Below are positions 1 through 8,541 of a stretch of DNA of 22,313 nucleotides, in pieces. The notes under the pieces were generated by a model that did no database searches, was not told where the DNA came from, and worked only from the letters and a program-made list of their open reading frames with translations. This DNA is from a virus, in the IMG/VR virus record IMGVR_UViG_3300042465_001636, positions 1 to 22,313 of that record. The stretch is one strand, 5' to 3'. Both the position numbers and the translations under genes were made by a program. Position 1 is the first letter of the stretch; each line of letters opens with the position of its first letter.

Positions 1-2419
1 TATTAACAACACCATCAGATACTATCTTAGTATAGACTGCACCATCTGTTGTACTAAAAGTTGGGATATTTAAATCATATGGACCTGAATCAAATCCATC
101 AAGACCATTAGTAGTTATAACAGTATCATTTTGTGGATTAGGATAGAATTGTAAAGAACCTGAAGCTGTGTATGCACTTAAATTAAAATTAAAAGTAAAG
201 AAATCATCTCCAAGTGCTAAGTAGTTTACACCTGTAGAAGCTCTAGGCCAATTCTTTCTATAATCTCCTAAATCTAATAAGTTTATAGTTGAATTTTGAT
301 TTGCAACTAAACACGCTCTTGTTGAATGTAATTCAACGTGAGTATGATTATTACCTGCGCTTAAGTTAAACCCACTAACATCTAAGCCATAACGATCTTT
401 TGTTTTTGGAGGTTCTATATTTAGAACTGAATTATTTTCAACAAGAACATCAACACCATATTGTCCTATTACAGTAGGACCATGAATATTGATTGTTGAA
501 TTATTACCTCCATAAATACCAGCAGTCCTCTTTTGATAATTCAAATCGTCATTACCGATTACATAAGTACAACCTGTTTTACTTCCAAATAAAGAAGCGT
601 TAGAAGAATTTACAGCTTTTATAAATCTTCCATAATTAATTCCATATTGGTCTGATATAAATGTGTATGCTTTAGGGTGTAGTAATTCTAATGTAGAATT
701 ATTTTCTACCATTATAGCAGGATACTTATGATCAGTAATAAATCCGTGATCTTGAGCAAAATAAGTATTCCCATAATTATCTGGAATCTGGTCTTTTCTT
801 TCAAATCCGAAGAAGCTACCGTTTTTTAGATTTATATGTTGTCCATTAGAAGACATATCTAATTGCCAACGTCCACTCTGACCAGCGGATCCTGGATTGT
901 ATGAGGAATTCCAAATGAATATAGAATTCCTACTTGTGATACCTTCTTTTTGTTGAGAATCTATTGTTAGTTCTTGGAATTTAAACTCAGATGATTCTGC
1001 ATCTATTCCTACTCTATTTCCATAAATATCAACTAATCCTAAAGTATTAACAATAGAGTTATTTAACTGAATTCCAAATCCTGTATTAAGCTCTGATACT
1101 AAAATGCTTTGTGAAGATGTATTCGTAGGGAGTATACGCTGTTGACCACCAGTCAATTTGGAGTTATGTAAAACAAATCCTGCGTAATTTCTAGATGCTA
1201 CTATGCAGAAATCCCCTCCAGAAGCTCCAACATCTCCTACACTAGTTGAAGTTACATCATACTGATTAGAGCTTAATATTACTTCACTGTTAATTATATT
1301 AAATCCAGTACCCTTTTCAGCTATTCTAGCTGTGCTGCTTATATCATAATTTCTGTAAGAATATGCTGATCTAGATAAGATAACTTTTGAGTTATTAAAT
1401 CTAAATCCAGATTCTTTATTTCTAACGCTTGTACAATTTTCTAATACTACATTAGAATTTTTAATATCAATTCCAACCTCTTGAGTGTTACTACTATTAA
1501 CAAAGAAGTTTCTTATGAAGATAGGCCCGTCACAGTTTTCTACAACTAATTTTGTTAATTTATTAAGATAAATATTTCCAGTAGCATTTTCTGATGTAGC
1601 TACCGCAGATCTTTTTATAAAAGATCCATCAAATTCTGAAATAGCACTAATATCATAAGGATAGATAGTTGGATCCGTTGATAAGCTTTCAAATACAAAA
1701 CCAGCAGCAACTCCAAAACTATTAGCAGTACCTGCTGTAATAAATCTATCTAAAACTACAGAAAGGGGCGCTTTTCTATATCCATGATTTGCATAATAAA
1801 TTAAATTAGAATTTAATTGACTTGATAATCTTTGGTCTGAGCTACCACTAACCAGGTTACTGCTTATGCTTATACATGAAGTATTTGCTATAGTAGAACT
1901 AACATCTTGAGATGTAATAGCGCGAATTATTGAGTGAGTATTATTATAAGAGGGTGTTCCTGCTACAGCCTGTGTAGTTGCAGAAGGAGATAATACTCTA
2001 CTAAACCCCCTATTGATAATTTCAATAGAACCATTTTCTTCTATTCTAAAATTCTTTAGTTCTAATGCTCCCATATCACCAAAGTTAGCGACTTCAACTA
2101 ACACAGGGAATCTTACAACTTTAGGAATAGCAGCAATACAAGCACTAACAGAAGTAAATATATTTCTGTTAGCGGCCAAAGTAGCAGCGGGTGCATCGGC
2201 AGAAACTACTAAAGCCAATCCAGGAACACCTGCCGAGGTAGCGAAACCCGCTTGTTCCCATAGCTCGTATGTTCGCTCCTCTAGATCGTAAAGTGGAAGG
2301 TTATCTTGCTCCCAGTTATAGAAAGAACTAGTATCATACTTGGACACATAAGGAGTCCAAGAATTGTAAAGTTTTACGCTACCACTACTGGTATAAATAT
2401 CGTTTCTATTAAAAGGCAT
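1..2419 (-). CDS. Beta-helix tail fibre / adhesin, C-terminus beyond window
   Basis: My translation from the ATG at 2419 stays open for about 806 codons to the left edge, so the C-terminus is missing. Residues 1-60 contain the segment NWEQDNLPLYDLEERTYELW, which I associate with N-terminal attachment segments of large structural proteins in marine T4-like phages (from memory, not checked). From about residue 300 onward, short rungs of the type N-[NS]-S followed by alternating hydrophobics recur every 20-60 residues (for example DIKNSNVVLEN, FNNSKVILS, LNNSIVNTL, NNSTINIHG). This is the look of a right-handed parallel beta-helix, as in tailspikes and adhesins. The start lies 1 nt after the stop of the preceding gene and has no clear Shine-Dalgarno sequence, so translation is probably coupled. 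As last gene of the tail operon it most likely encodes a receptor-binding fibre. Catalytic (depolymerase) residues cannot be assigned. Confidence 0.72.
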   Translation of the reverse strand, partial: MPFNRNDIYTSSGSVKLYNSWTPYVSKYDTSSFYNWEQDNLPLYDLEERTYELWEQAGFATSAGVPGLALVVSADAPAATLAANRNIFTSVSACIAAIPKVVRFPVLVEVANFGDMGALELKNFRIEENGSIEIINRGFSRVLSPSATTQAVAGTPSYNNTHSIIRAITSQDVSSTIANTSCISISSNLVSGSSDQRLSSQLNSNLIYYANHGYRKAPLSVVLDRFITAGTANSFGVAAGFVFESLSTDPTIYPYDISAISEFDGSFIKRSAVATSENATGNIYLNKLTKLVVENCDGPIFIRNFFVNSSNTQEVGIDIKNSNVVLENCTSVRNKESGFRFNNSKVILSRSAYSYRNYDISSTARIAEKGTGFNIINSEVILSSNQYDVTSTSVGDVGASGGDFCIVASRNYAGFVLHNSKLTGGQQRILPTNTSSQSILVSELNTGFGIQLNNSIVNTLGLVDIYGNRVGIDAESSEFKFQELTIDSQQKEGITSRNSIFIWNSSYNPGSAGQSGRWQLDMSSNGQHINLKNGSFFGFERKDQIPDNYGNTYFAQDHGFITDHKYPAIMVENNSTLELLHPKAYTFISDQYGINYGRFIKAVNSSNASLFGSKTGCTYVIGNDDLNYQKRTAGIYGGNNSTINIHGPTVIGQYGVDVLVENNSVLNIEPPKTKDRYGLDVSGFNLSAGNNHTHVELHSTRACLVANQNSTINLLDLGDYRKNWPRASTGVNYLALGDDFFTFNFNLSAYTASGSLQFYPNPQNDTVITTNGLDGFDSGPYDLNIPTFSTTDGAVYTKIVSDGVVN

Positions 2420-2420
2420 T

Positions 2421-3023
2421 TTAGAAGTTCAATGTCCATCTGAAGATTAGACTAAAATCACTAGTCTTTCGTATATTACTAAAAGTTCTATAGCATACTA
2501 AAATAGGTCTTGGATTAGCATTACCTGTAGGATTTCTCATGAACATTCCTACTTCATTTAAACTTAAATTAGATCCAGATCTACTTATATTGTTACAAGC
2601 ATCCTCGTCTAATACTAAAGTATATCTGACAGAGGAATTACCTATTCTTGTTATTTTGCCTTTAGGGATTAAAGCAAATATTCTATTTGTGGATATAGTT
2701 GTATTAGTTATTTGATCTCTAGTGTCTATGTAAAGATTACTATTTGATCCGTACTCTGTTCCAGTTAAAGCTCCAGAGAGTTGAAATATTGAGCTAGTTA
2801 CTCCTCCAGCAGGAGGACCAGATACACCTACTTGGAATCTATCAATTTGATAATCTAAAATACTATTGGAGCCAGATCCTGTGAATAGGTATGAAAGCCC
2901 TACACCCATACCCGATACAATCATATTAGGATCATCTAATAACACTTCCTCAGAACCATCCTTATTTAATTTAATGATGGTTAGGTGTCCGTTGATTCCT
3001 AAATCGTCTATAAAATTTTTCAT
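2421..3023 (-). CDS. Small tail/baseplate-periphery protein, NMIV family (copy 2)
   Basis: About 200 aa. Function is not recognised. The N-terminal third has a beta-rich segment followed by DDPNMIVSGMGVGLSYLF, and the C-terminus ends in FSLIFRWTLNF. Both ends resemble the protein encoded just upstream, which suggests paralogy. The frame also opens with GTG at 3041, but I prefer the ATG at 3023. It gives the 4-nt ATGA overlap with the previous gene seen elsewhere in this operon, with a GGAG 12 nt upstream. The protein lies between the gp7/gpI-like wedge and the beta-helix fibre, where other contractile phages encode fibre-attachment or peripheral baseplate proteins (such as T4 gp8-gp11 or P2 H). 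A fibre connector or adaptor role is therefore plausible, but this is inference from position. Confidence 0.7.
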   Translation of the reverse strand: MKNFIDDLGINGHLTIIKLNKDGSEEVLLDDPNMIVSGMGVGLSYLFTGSGSNSILDYQIDRFQVGVSGPPAGGVTSSIFQLSGALTGTEYGSNSNLYIDTRDQITNTTISTNRIFALIPKGKITRIGNSSVRYTLVLDEDACNNISRSGSNLSLNEVGMFMRNPTGNANPRPILVCYRTFSNIRKTSDFSLIFRWTLNF

Positions 3024-4138
3024 AAGAATCTTAATCTCCACTTAATAGTTAGATCTCTATTCAAATAATCTGCATTATTGCCTTCTATAAATCCTAAATT
3101 TTTACTTAAACCCTTCCTACAAAAAAGTTTATACTTCCTTGGATTATTTAGTTGTCTGAATGCAAACGGTGGACTATTTCCAGCTTGTAGAGTTTTTTGC
3201 ATATCAATAGTCCATAAACCTAGGTGATAAATACCACCATACATATTTGCAAATCCTACATCTCCTGAAGCTAAACCCACTGAGTATTCTACTATACCAT
3301 TTGAAGAAAAGTTAGCATTAGCAGAAACACATAATCCACTAGCCACACTACTCATAGAATAACCTGCTCTAGGAACGCTAGACATAACCATATTAACAAA
3401 TCCAGATACATCCATAGAACTAGCAGCATTAAAAAATCCACCAATCACAGGAATTATAGCGGCTCCAATGAATGGATTAATATCTGTGCTGCCTCTCCGA
3501 ATATATTGTTTATGATAAGAACTTCCTACAGGAAGCTTTCCACTTCCATCAGGAAAACATCCTAATAAACTTGCTACAGTTACTGCTGATAGTGTTGAAC
3601 TAAACACAGTATTTTGCATCATGCTACTAAAAATAGCTGAAGGCATGAAATTAGTTAATTGTCCATTTGAGGGAAATACAGAGCTAACTGGAACACCTCC
3701 CACAATAGCATTCATTTGTATATTAGGTTCAAGAACCGTTAGAATTGGATCTGGAGGCACAGGTAATCCAGCTTTGGGAGGAATAACTAAAGTAGTATCA
3801 GTATTAGAATAATTTTCTATAGAAGATATAAAAGTTACAGTAGCAACAACTCCGCTAATATTAAGTTCTCCTGCACGGGTTGCAGCTAAAAATTGTTTTG
3901 TAGCATCAAAAGAATGAGCATTTGCATTATATGCATCCTTACCAGTTCCAAAAGATATTGCCTGAATTCTATAGTTAGATGCATCTAGTATAGCTGAAGT
4001 TGCTGTATTATTAATACCTGACAATGATCTAGAGACAGTCATAATATCAGCCAATAGTTCACCAGCACCGTCAACGATCATGTTGGGTTCTCTAAGAACT
4101 AACTCATCTCCAGACCAAATTTCTACTTCGCCTCTCAT
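3020..4138 (-). CDS. Tail/baseplate-periphery protein, NMIV family (copy 1)
   Basis: 372 aa, starting at an ATG that overlaps the previous stop as TAATG, with a GGAG 11 nt upstream. Residues 1-40 carry the segment REPNMIVDGAGELLADIM, followed near residue 55-65 by YRIQAISFGTG. The C-terminus reads NPRKYKLFCRKG and ends LTIKWRLRFL. These blocks match in order the NMIV block, YQIDRFQVGVSG, the NPR...CYR segment and the FRWTLNF end of the 206-aa neighbour, so the two look like diverged paralogs. This copy has about 170 extra central residues rich in Ser, Gly, Ala and Val. No enzyme motif is visible. Probably a structural protein of the baseplate rim or fibre attachment, because it lies between the giant wedge protein and the fibre gene. 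Confidence that it is a real gene is high; its function is unknown. Confidence 0.7.
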   Translation of the reverse strand: MRGEVEIWSGDELVLREPNMIVDGAGELLADIMTVSRSLSGINNTATSAILDASNYRIQAISFGTGKDAYNANAHSFDATKQFLAATRAGELNISGVVATVTFISSIENYSNTDTTLVIPPKAGLPVPPDPILTVLEPNIQMNAIVGGVPVSSVFPSNGQLTNFMPSAIFSSMMQNTVFSSTLSAVTVASLLGCFPDGSGKLPVGSSYHKQYIRRGSTDINPFIGAAIIPVIGGFFNAASSMDVSGFVNMVMSSVPRAGYSMSSVASGLCVSANANFSSNGIVEYSVGLASGDVGFANMYGGIYHLGLWTIDMQKTLQAGNSPPFAFRQLNNPRKYKLFCRKGLSKNLGFIEGNNADYLNRDLTIKWRLRFL

Positions 4139-7100
4139 TAGTTATCAAACTCCACACTTGTATAGTTATTATAGGTGGCTGCTTTAACATTAGGCACCCA
4201 ATCAGGATTAGTTCTATAATTTAATCTACTTCCACCACTAACTTCCAAGATTCCAGAAGTTGTTGATGCTACTCTAGAAGCGAGAGATGTTGAATATAAT
4301 CCAGTCTCAAATCCAGCTAATCCGTTAAAGAATTTTAAAACATCTCTTAACTCTTCTTTTTCAAGATACATTAAATCTTCCTTAACAAAGGGAACTAATG
4401 GGATACCTTCTGTCTCTATACCATAACCTAAAGGTATAGCAGCCCAATCTCTTAAAGTAAGATCTTGTAATTGAATAGAATCAATTAATAAATAAACTTT
4501 AGGGTTTGGTATTAAGAATATTTCTACAATATAGTTAGTATCATCTCTATGTACTTGTTCTGTAATTTTGTACTCAGGATCTTTAATAGGAATAATTTCT
4601 AAATACTCTGAGTTATTTTGTACAGTATAATTTCTAGTATCAAAATCTAAAGAATAAGTTTCAAAATACTCTTCTTTTAAATTTTGTATTGAGAGATTAT
4701 TAACTTCTGATGTTGGGGTAGAGAAGTTACCTAAACAGGCTAATCCTGTTGGAGGTTTAATTTCAAAGTTATAAATATTTGACGATTGTAAAACTTTTGA
4801 TATTGACAACTCAGAAGTTCTCATGGGATTCCAGCCTTGAGAGGTCCACGACCAAATCAATCCGCTAACAGGTTGAGTGTGAATCCAAACACCCATTTGA
4901 GCACCACCTAAAGTAGGTTCATACTCATTTGCTACAACAGCCTTAATTTTTAAATTAAATCTGTGATCCTTTATAAAGTAATTTCTTCTATCTCCGTAAG
5001 ATGATAAATCAAATCTTATTCTTGGTAATCCTCCAACAGATTTACACTTTATTACTGTGTTTTCTATTAGATAATCGTCCATACCTTTTACAGCACCTGA
5101 GGAATTTAATTTAAATATTGAGAAATTATTTAGTCTTGGAGCGCCAGAAATATCGCAGAATTCAATACCACTTAAAATGTGAGGATTTCTAAATTCTGCA
5201 TTGTAAGCTCTTCCTTCTATAAATGTTCCACTAAGAGGTATAACCGCTTGAGCACTGGTAGTGACTACAGTAGTTCCATCAGCACCAGCCTTCCAAATAC
5301 TGTTAACATCAATAGCACTTGAAGTATAAGCATCTGTTGCTATTAGGTTACTAACAGCAGAACCAGCAAGTTCAAAATTACAGTTGTACAATCCTTGCCC
5401 GTAAACATGAGCAAAAATATTTCCACCAGTGTTATCCATTTCTTTAGGATTCAAACTATGCTTTGTAAAATACTTAGCGTACTCTCTGTATAGTTCGTGT
5501 AATCCTTTTCCAAAGCTAAAGTTTTCATAATCAGCAAAAGAATTAATTACCATACCACTTGCTACAGCTTCATTAGCTAAACTTACAATATTGTTCTTCC
5601 AATAAGTATTTTTAGAATAAGTAGTTGTAGTGGTTTTTGTAATTATATCATTAGATAACGACTTAGCTTTTTCATATAGAGCCTTGTTCATCGTTATGTA
5701 AATTTGAGGAACTTGTCCTCTATCAACATATCGAGAGGGTCTTGATCCTTCCTCTGGAGCTTTTGCGTTAGAACCTAATGAGGAAAGACCTCTATAAGGG
5801 AATGTGCTACTTGTGTATATACCAGAGAATGCTCTTGGTGAATCGTACTTTTCACAGGCGTGCCAAACTCCAGAAGGGTTAACTGGATCTACTACAGGAT
5901 GGAATTTTCCTGCTGAAGCAACATAACCTAAAGTTAGTTCACCTAAGGATGAAGGGAATGAAGATTCATAAACAGAGGGATCATAAGTTATTGGGCCATT
6001 AAAACCTGTTCGATCATAATAGCCTTCATGAGGTAATAAATATTTTAAGTTACGTCTTCTTGTTGCTCTTCTTGCTACATTCTGTACAGGAGTTATAGTG
6101 GTTACAGAAGATAGTAAATTATCTAAAATGTTATCAGCAGAGGCACGCTTAAATGTGCTTAATCCTCCTCTACCAGAATCTGAACCTAATCCTGTTGTGT
6201 CACCACCTCCTGTGGCAAAACTCATAGCAGCACCGCTATATTCAAAGTTACCTAAAACTGAAGCTGATGTATAAGAAGTAAAATAAGTATCTCTATCTAT
6301 TCCAACATAATCATACTTTGTGGCAGACATAGTAAAATCATCTACCGAACTTCCAGTAAGATTTACTTTTGGAACTGCGTGACCAGGTGAGAATTCTTTA
6401 ACTACTCTTGAAGCTTCGTACAGAGCATATTTACCATCACCCTCTAATGTAGTTTTACTAAAATCAAAATCCGTATCTTCAAAATTTACAAATAGGTGAG
6501 ATGATTTACCACACCAAAGACTTAATAAATTTCTATCAAAGTTAGAAATGTTAAGTATGAATTCATCAAAGTTTGGTGGATTTTGAATTGAGCTAAAGAA
6601 CATTAACCAGTCGCTTAAAGCTCCTAAATCATTATCGGCACTAACCACACTACTTAATAGGAATTGACCAACTTCTTCAGAGAAATCACTGTTAACTCTG
6701 AAACACTTTAGTCTCTCAACTAAGAAATCAACCATCTCAGCAGTTATGCTGCAATCTTTGTAATACTTTATTTCTTCAAAAGGTGGGAGTGGATAATTTA
6801 TTTTTTCTCTATAGTTAAATAAGAAATTAAAATCACCAACAGGCTTTAGATAAATAGCAGTGTCGCCTCTTTGAAGCTCCTCTTCTCCAGCTAAGTAAAC
6901 TCCTGAACCTAGTACACCATAATTTGTAGCAGCTTGGAAAGCATTTGAGTCTCCTGCTAACTTAGCATTAAATTTATACGCTTGGAATCCTACACTACTA
7001 CTTTCCATAATATGGAAAGGTTTCATGTCGGGTTCGCCTATTAATGTGTATAGACCAACCTCTTCACCCGTCTTATTATCTAAGACCATTAGTCTAGGAG

Positions 7101-8541
7101 GATCAAAAACTTTTCCGTTGAATATGAAATTATTAGGAAATGCTTTGTATAAATCTAGTATGATTGAATCCGTTACAATCTTTAGATTTTCTTCTAGACT
7201 ACTTGTGTTATATTGATGAACATTTGCTCTATTAGCAATTCCAAATGTCCAAGTATTTAAATCTTTAAATAAGGGTGATTCAGTTCCAAGTGAGTACCAA
7301 ATGATGTGAGGTAGATAAGATTCCCAAAGCTCTTGTACTTTTCCTGATACATCAAACACAGAATCTACGATCAACAAGTTTATAGCAGCTTGAATTGCTG
7401 CTAATGTACCGCTTGATTTATAAAGACTAATAGCTGTGAGAAGCTGCTGTCTCCATTTTGCAGCAGAGTTACCTCTTAGTTTAAATCCAATTAGATCTGC
7501 AATATATTGAAGATGCTCATCTCGTACATTCTCAATATCGTATATTAATCCAATGTTCTCTACTTGATCGCTAATATCTGCAAATTGATATCCTAACGTA
7601 TTTAAGAACTTTCTATATGGTCCTTTAGATGTTAGATCGTCTAGGTACATTCCTGAATCTAAAAACTCATCAAGTGCATTCTTTACAGAGTAATCAGTCT
7701 GATCAATATAAATAGGAGAATAAACTACATCAACTAAAGTCTTAAGTGCTTCAAGCTTTTGTATGCCACTTGTATAAGTAGCAACTGGAGAAGATGAAGA
7801 AGTATTCAATACTGCGTCTGCTGTTCCAGAAATGTATGAAGTTGGAATGTAAGCATCGAACGAGCAGACAGAATTGTTTCTCCACAGGTGTTCTACTAAA
7901 CCCTTCATTCCATCAACTGTTTCAAGTTTATTACCCATGTATAGAGTATTTAAAGACTCTAACACATAGCTTGAAGGAGAGTAAGTAAGATTACCTCTAC
8001 CTGAAGTATTTAGGAAATAAAACCAACCTAAAGAATCTACAAGATAGTTATGGACACTACTAGCATTACTATCTCCTGTTAATGCAGATAATGTGGAAAT
8101 ATTAGCTTGTATTTGTCCTGGAGATGTTGAAGTGGCTGGTATTATTTTTGGTAATAAAACACTTGATAAATAAGAATTAAATTCTGCGCTTGTATCAAAA
8201 TTAGCTAAAGATGTTCCTAATGGTAGAAGTATTTTGGATTCAAAATCGTAAGGAGAAATATTTGTAAGTTTATTTTGTTTTACAAAGTATTGAGAAATAC
8301 CACTTACGTTATTTAAATTTTTAGTTTGAGTTCCAGTTACTGATGATAATGAAATTACTTTAGAAAAATTATTTGCTAAGTTAACGTGACAGTTTATAAG
8401 TTGTGATACTGGATTTAAACCTTCTCCACTAAGATTTATATCTTCTTCTATATAAACATCTGGAGTAATTAACTCCAGTAGATCCACAAAGTTTGTTTTG
8501 TGGTATCTTCTAGAATTAGGTGTAAACTTATTAACTCCCAT
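4138..8541 (-). CDS. Giant baseplate wedge protein with tail-protein-I (gp7/gpI-like) domain
   Basis: 1467 aa, overlapping gp6 as TAATG. Residues about 310-400 resemble the P2 tail protein I family: an IENVRDEHLQYIADLIGFKL stretch, then KWRQQLLTAISLYKSSGT and an Ala-rich helix. That family corresponds to the T4 gp7 core that bundles with gp6 and gp25. The order gp25-gp6-this gene repeats the P2/Mu W-J-I order and supports the call. The remainder is far longer than P2 gpI (roughly 200 aa) and longer than T4 gp7 (about 1030 aa). A basic patch, RRATRRR, lies near residue 824, followed by LLPHEGYYDRTGFNGP and a SFPSSLGELTLGY segment. Residues about 1110-1360 look beta-rich, with RIRFDLSSYGDRRNYF, MGVWIHTQP and a LLIDSIQLQD end, as in jelly-roll carbohydrate-binding modules. 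The CBM reading is a guess from pattern. Confidence 0.72.
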   Translation of the reverse strand: MGVNKFTPNSRRYHKTNFVDLLELITPDVYIEEDINLSGEGLNPVSQLINCHVNLANNFSKVISLSSVTGTQTKNLNNVSGISQYFVKQNKLTNISPYDFESKILLPLGTSLANFDTSAEFNSYLSSVLLPKIIPATSTSPGQIQANISTLSALTGDSNASSVHNYLVDSLGWFYFLNTSGRGNLTYSPSSYVLESLNTLYMGNKLETVDGMKGLVEHLWRNNSVCSFDAYIPTSYISGTADAVLNTSSSSPVATYTSGIQKLEALKTLVDVVYSPIYIDQTDYSVKNALDEFLDSGMYLDDLTSKGPYRKFLNTLGYQFADISDQVENIGLIYDIENVRDEHLQYIADLIGFKLRGNSAAKWRQQLLTAISLYKSSGTLAAIQAAINLLIVDSVFDVSGKVQELWESYLPHIIWYSLGTESPLFKDLNTWTFGIANRANVHQYNTSSLEENLKIVTDSIILDLYKAFPNNFIFNGKVFDPPRLMVLDNKTGEEVGLYTLIGEPDMKPFHIMESSSVGFQAYKFNAKLAGDSNAFQAATNYGVLGSGVYLAGEEELQRGDTAIYLKPVGDFNFLFNYREKINYPLPPFEEIKYYKDCSITAEMVDFLVERLKCFRVNSDFSEEVGQFLLSSVVSADNDLGALSDWLMFFSSIQNPPNFDEFILNISNFDRNLLSLWCGKSSHLFVNFEDTDFDFSKTTLEGDGKYALYEASRVVKEFSPGHAVPKVNLTGSSVDDFTMSATKYDYVGIDRDTYFTSYTSASVLGNFEYSGAAMSFATGGGDTTGLGSDSGRGGLSTFKRASADNILDNLLSSVTTITPVQNVARRATRRRNLKYLLPHEGYYDRTGFNGPITYDPSVYESSFPSSLGELTLGYVASAGKFHPVVDPVNPSGVWHACEKYDSPRAFSGIYTSSTFPYRGLSSLGSNAKAPEEGSRPSRYVDRGQVPQIYITMNKALYEKAKSLSNDIITKTTTTTYSKNTYWKNNIVSLANEAVASGMVINSFADYENFSFGKGLHELYREYAKYFTKHSLNPKEMDNTGGNIFAHVYGQGLYNCNFELAGSAVSNLIATDAYTSSAIDVNSIWKAGADGTTVVTTSAQAVIPLSGTFIEGRAYNAEFRNPHILSGIEFCDISGAPRLNNFSIFKLNSSGAVKGMDDYLIENTVIKCKSVGGLPRIRFDLSSYGDRRNYFIKDHRFNLKIKAVVANEYEPTLGGAQMGVWIHTQPVSGLIWSWTSQGWNPMRTSELSISKVLQSSNIYNFEIKPPTGLACLGNFSTPTSEVNNLSIQNLKEEYFETYSLDFDTRNYTVQNNSEYLEIIPIKDPEYKITEQVHRDDTNYIVEIFLIPNPKVYLLIDSIQLQDLTLRDWAAIPLGYGIETEGIPLVPFVKEDLMYLEKEELRDVLKFFNGLAGFETGLYSTSLASRVASTTSGILEVSGGSRLNYRTNPDWVPNVKAATYNNYTSVEFDN

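Noticed and set aside
2013-2291. Plus-strand 92-aa open frame
   Set aside because: It is antisense to the continuous beta-helix fibre frame, with low-complexity composition and no ribosome site; a shadow frame.
3024-3041. GTG at 3041 as start of the 206-aa protein
   Set aside because: The ATG at 3023 gives the ATGA overlap used elsewhere in the operon. The GTG start would leave the GGAG sequence inside the gene.
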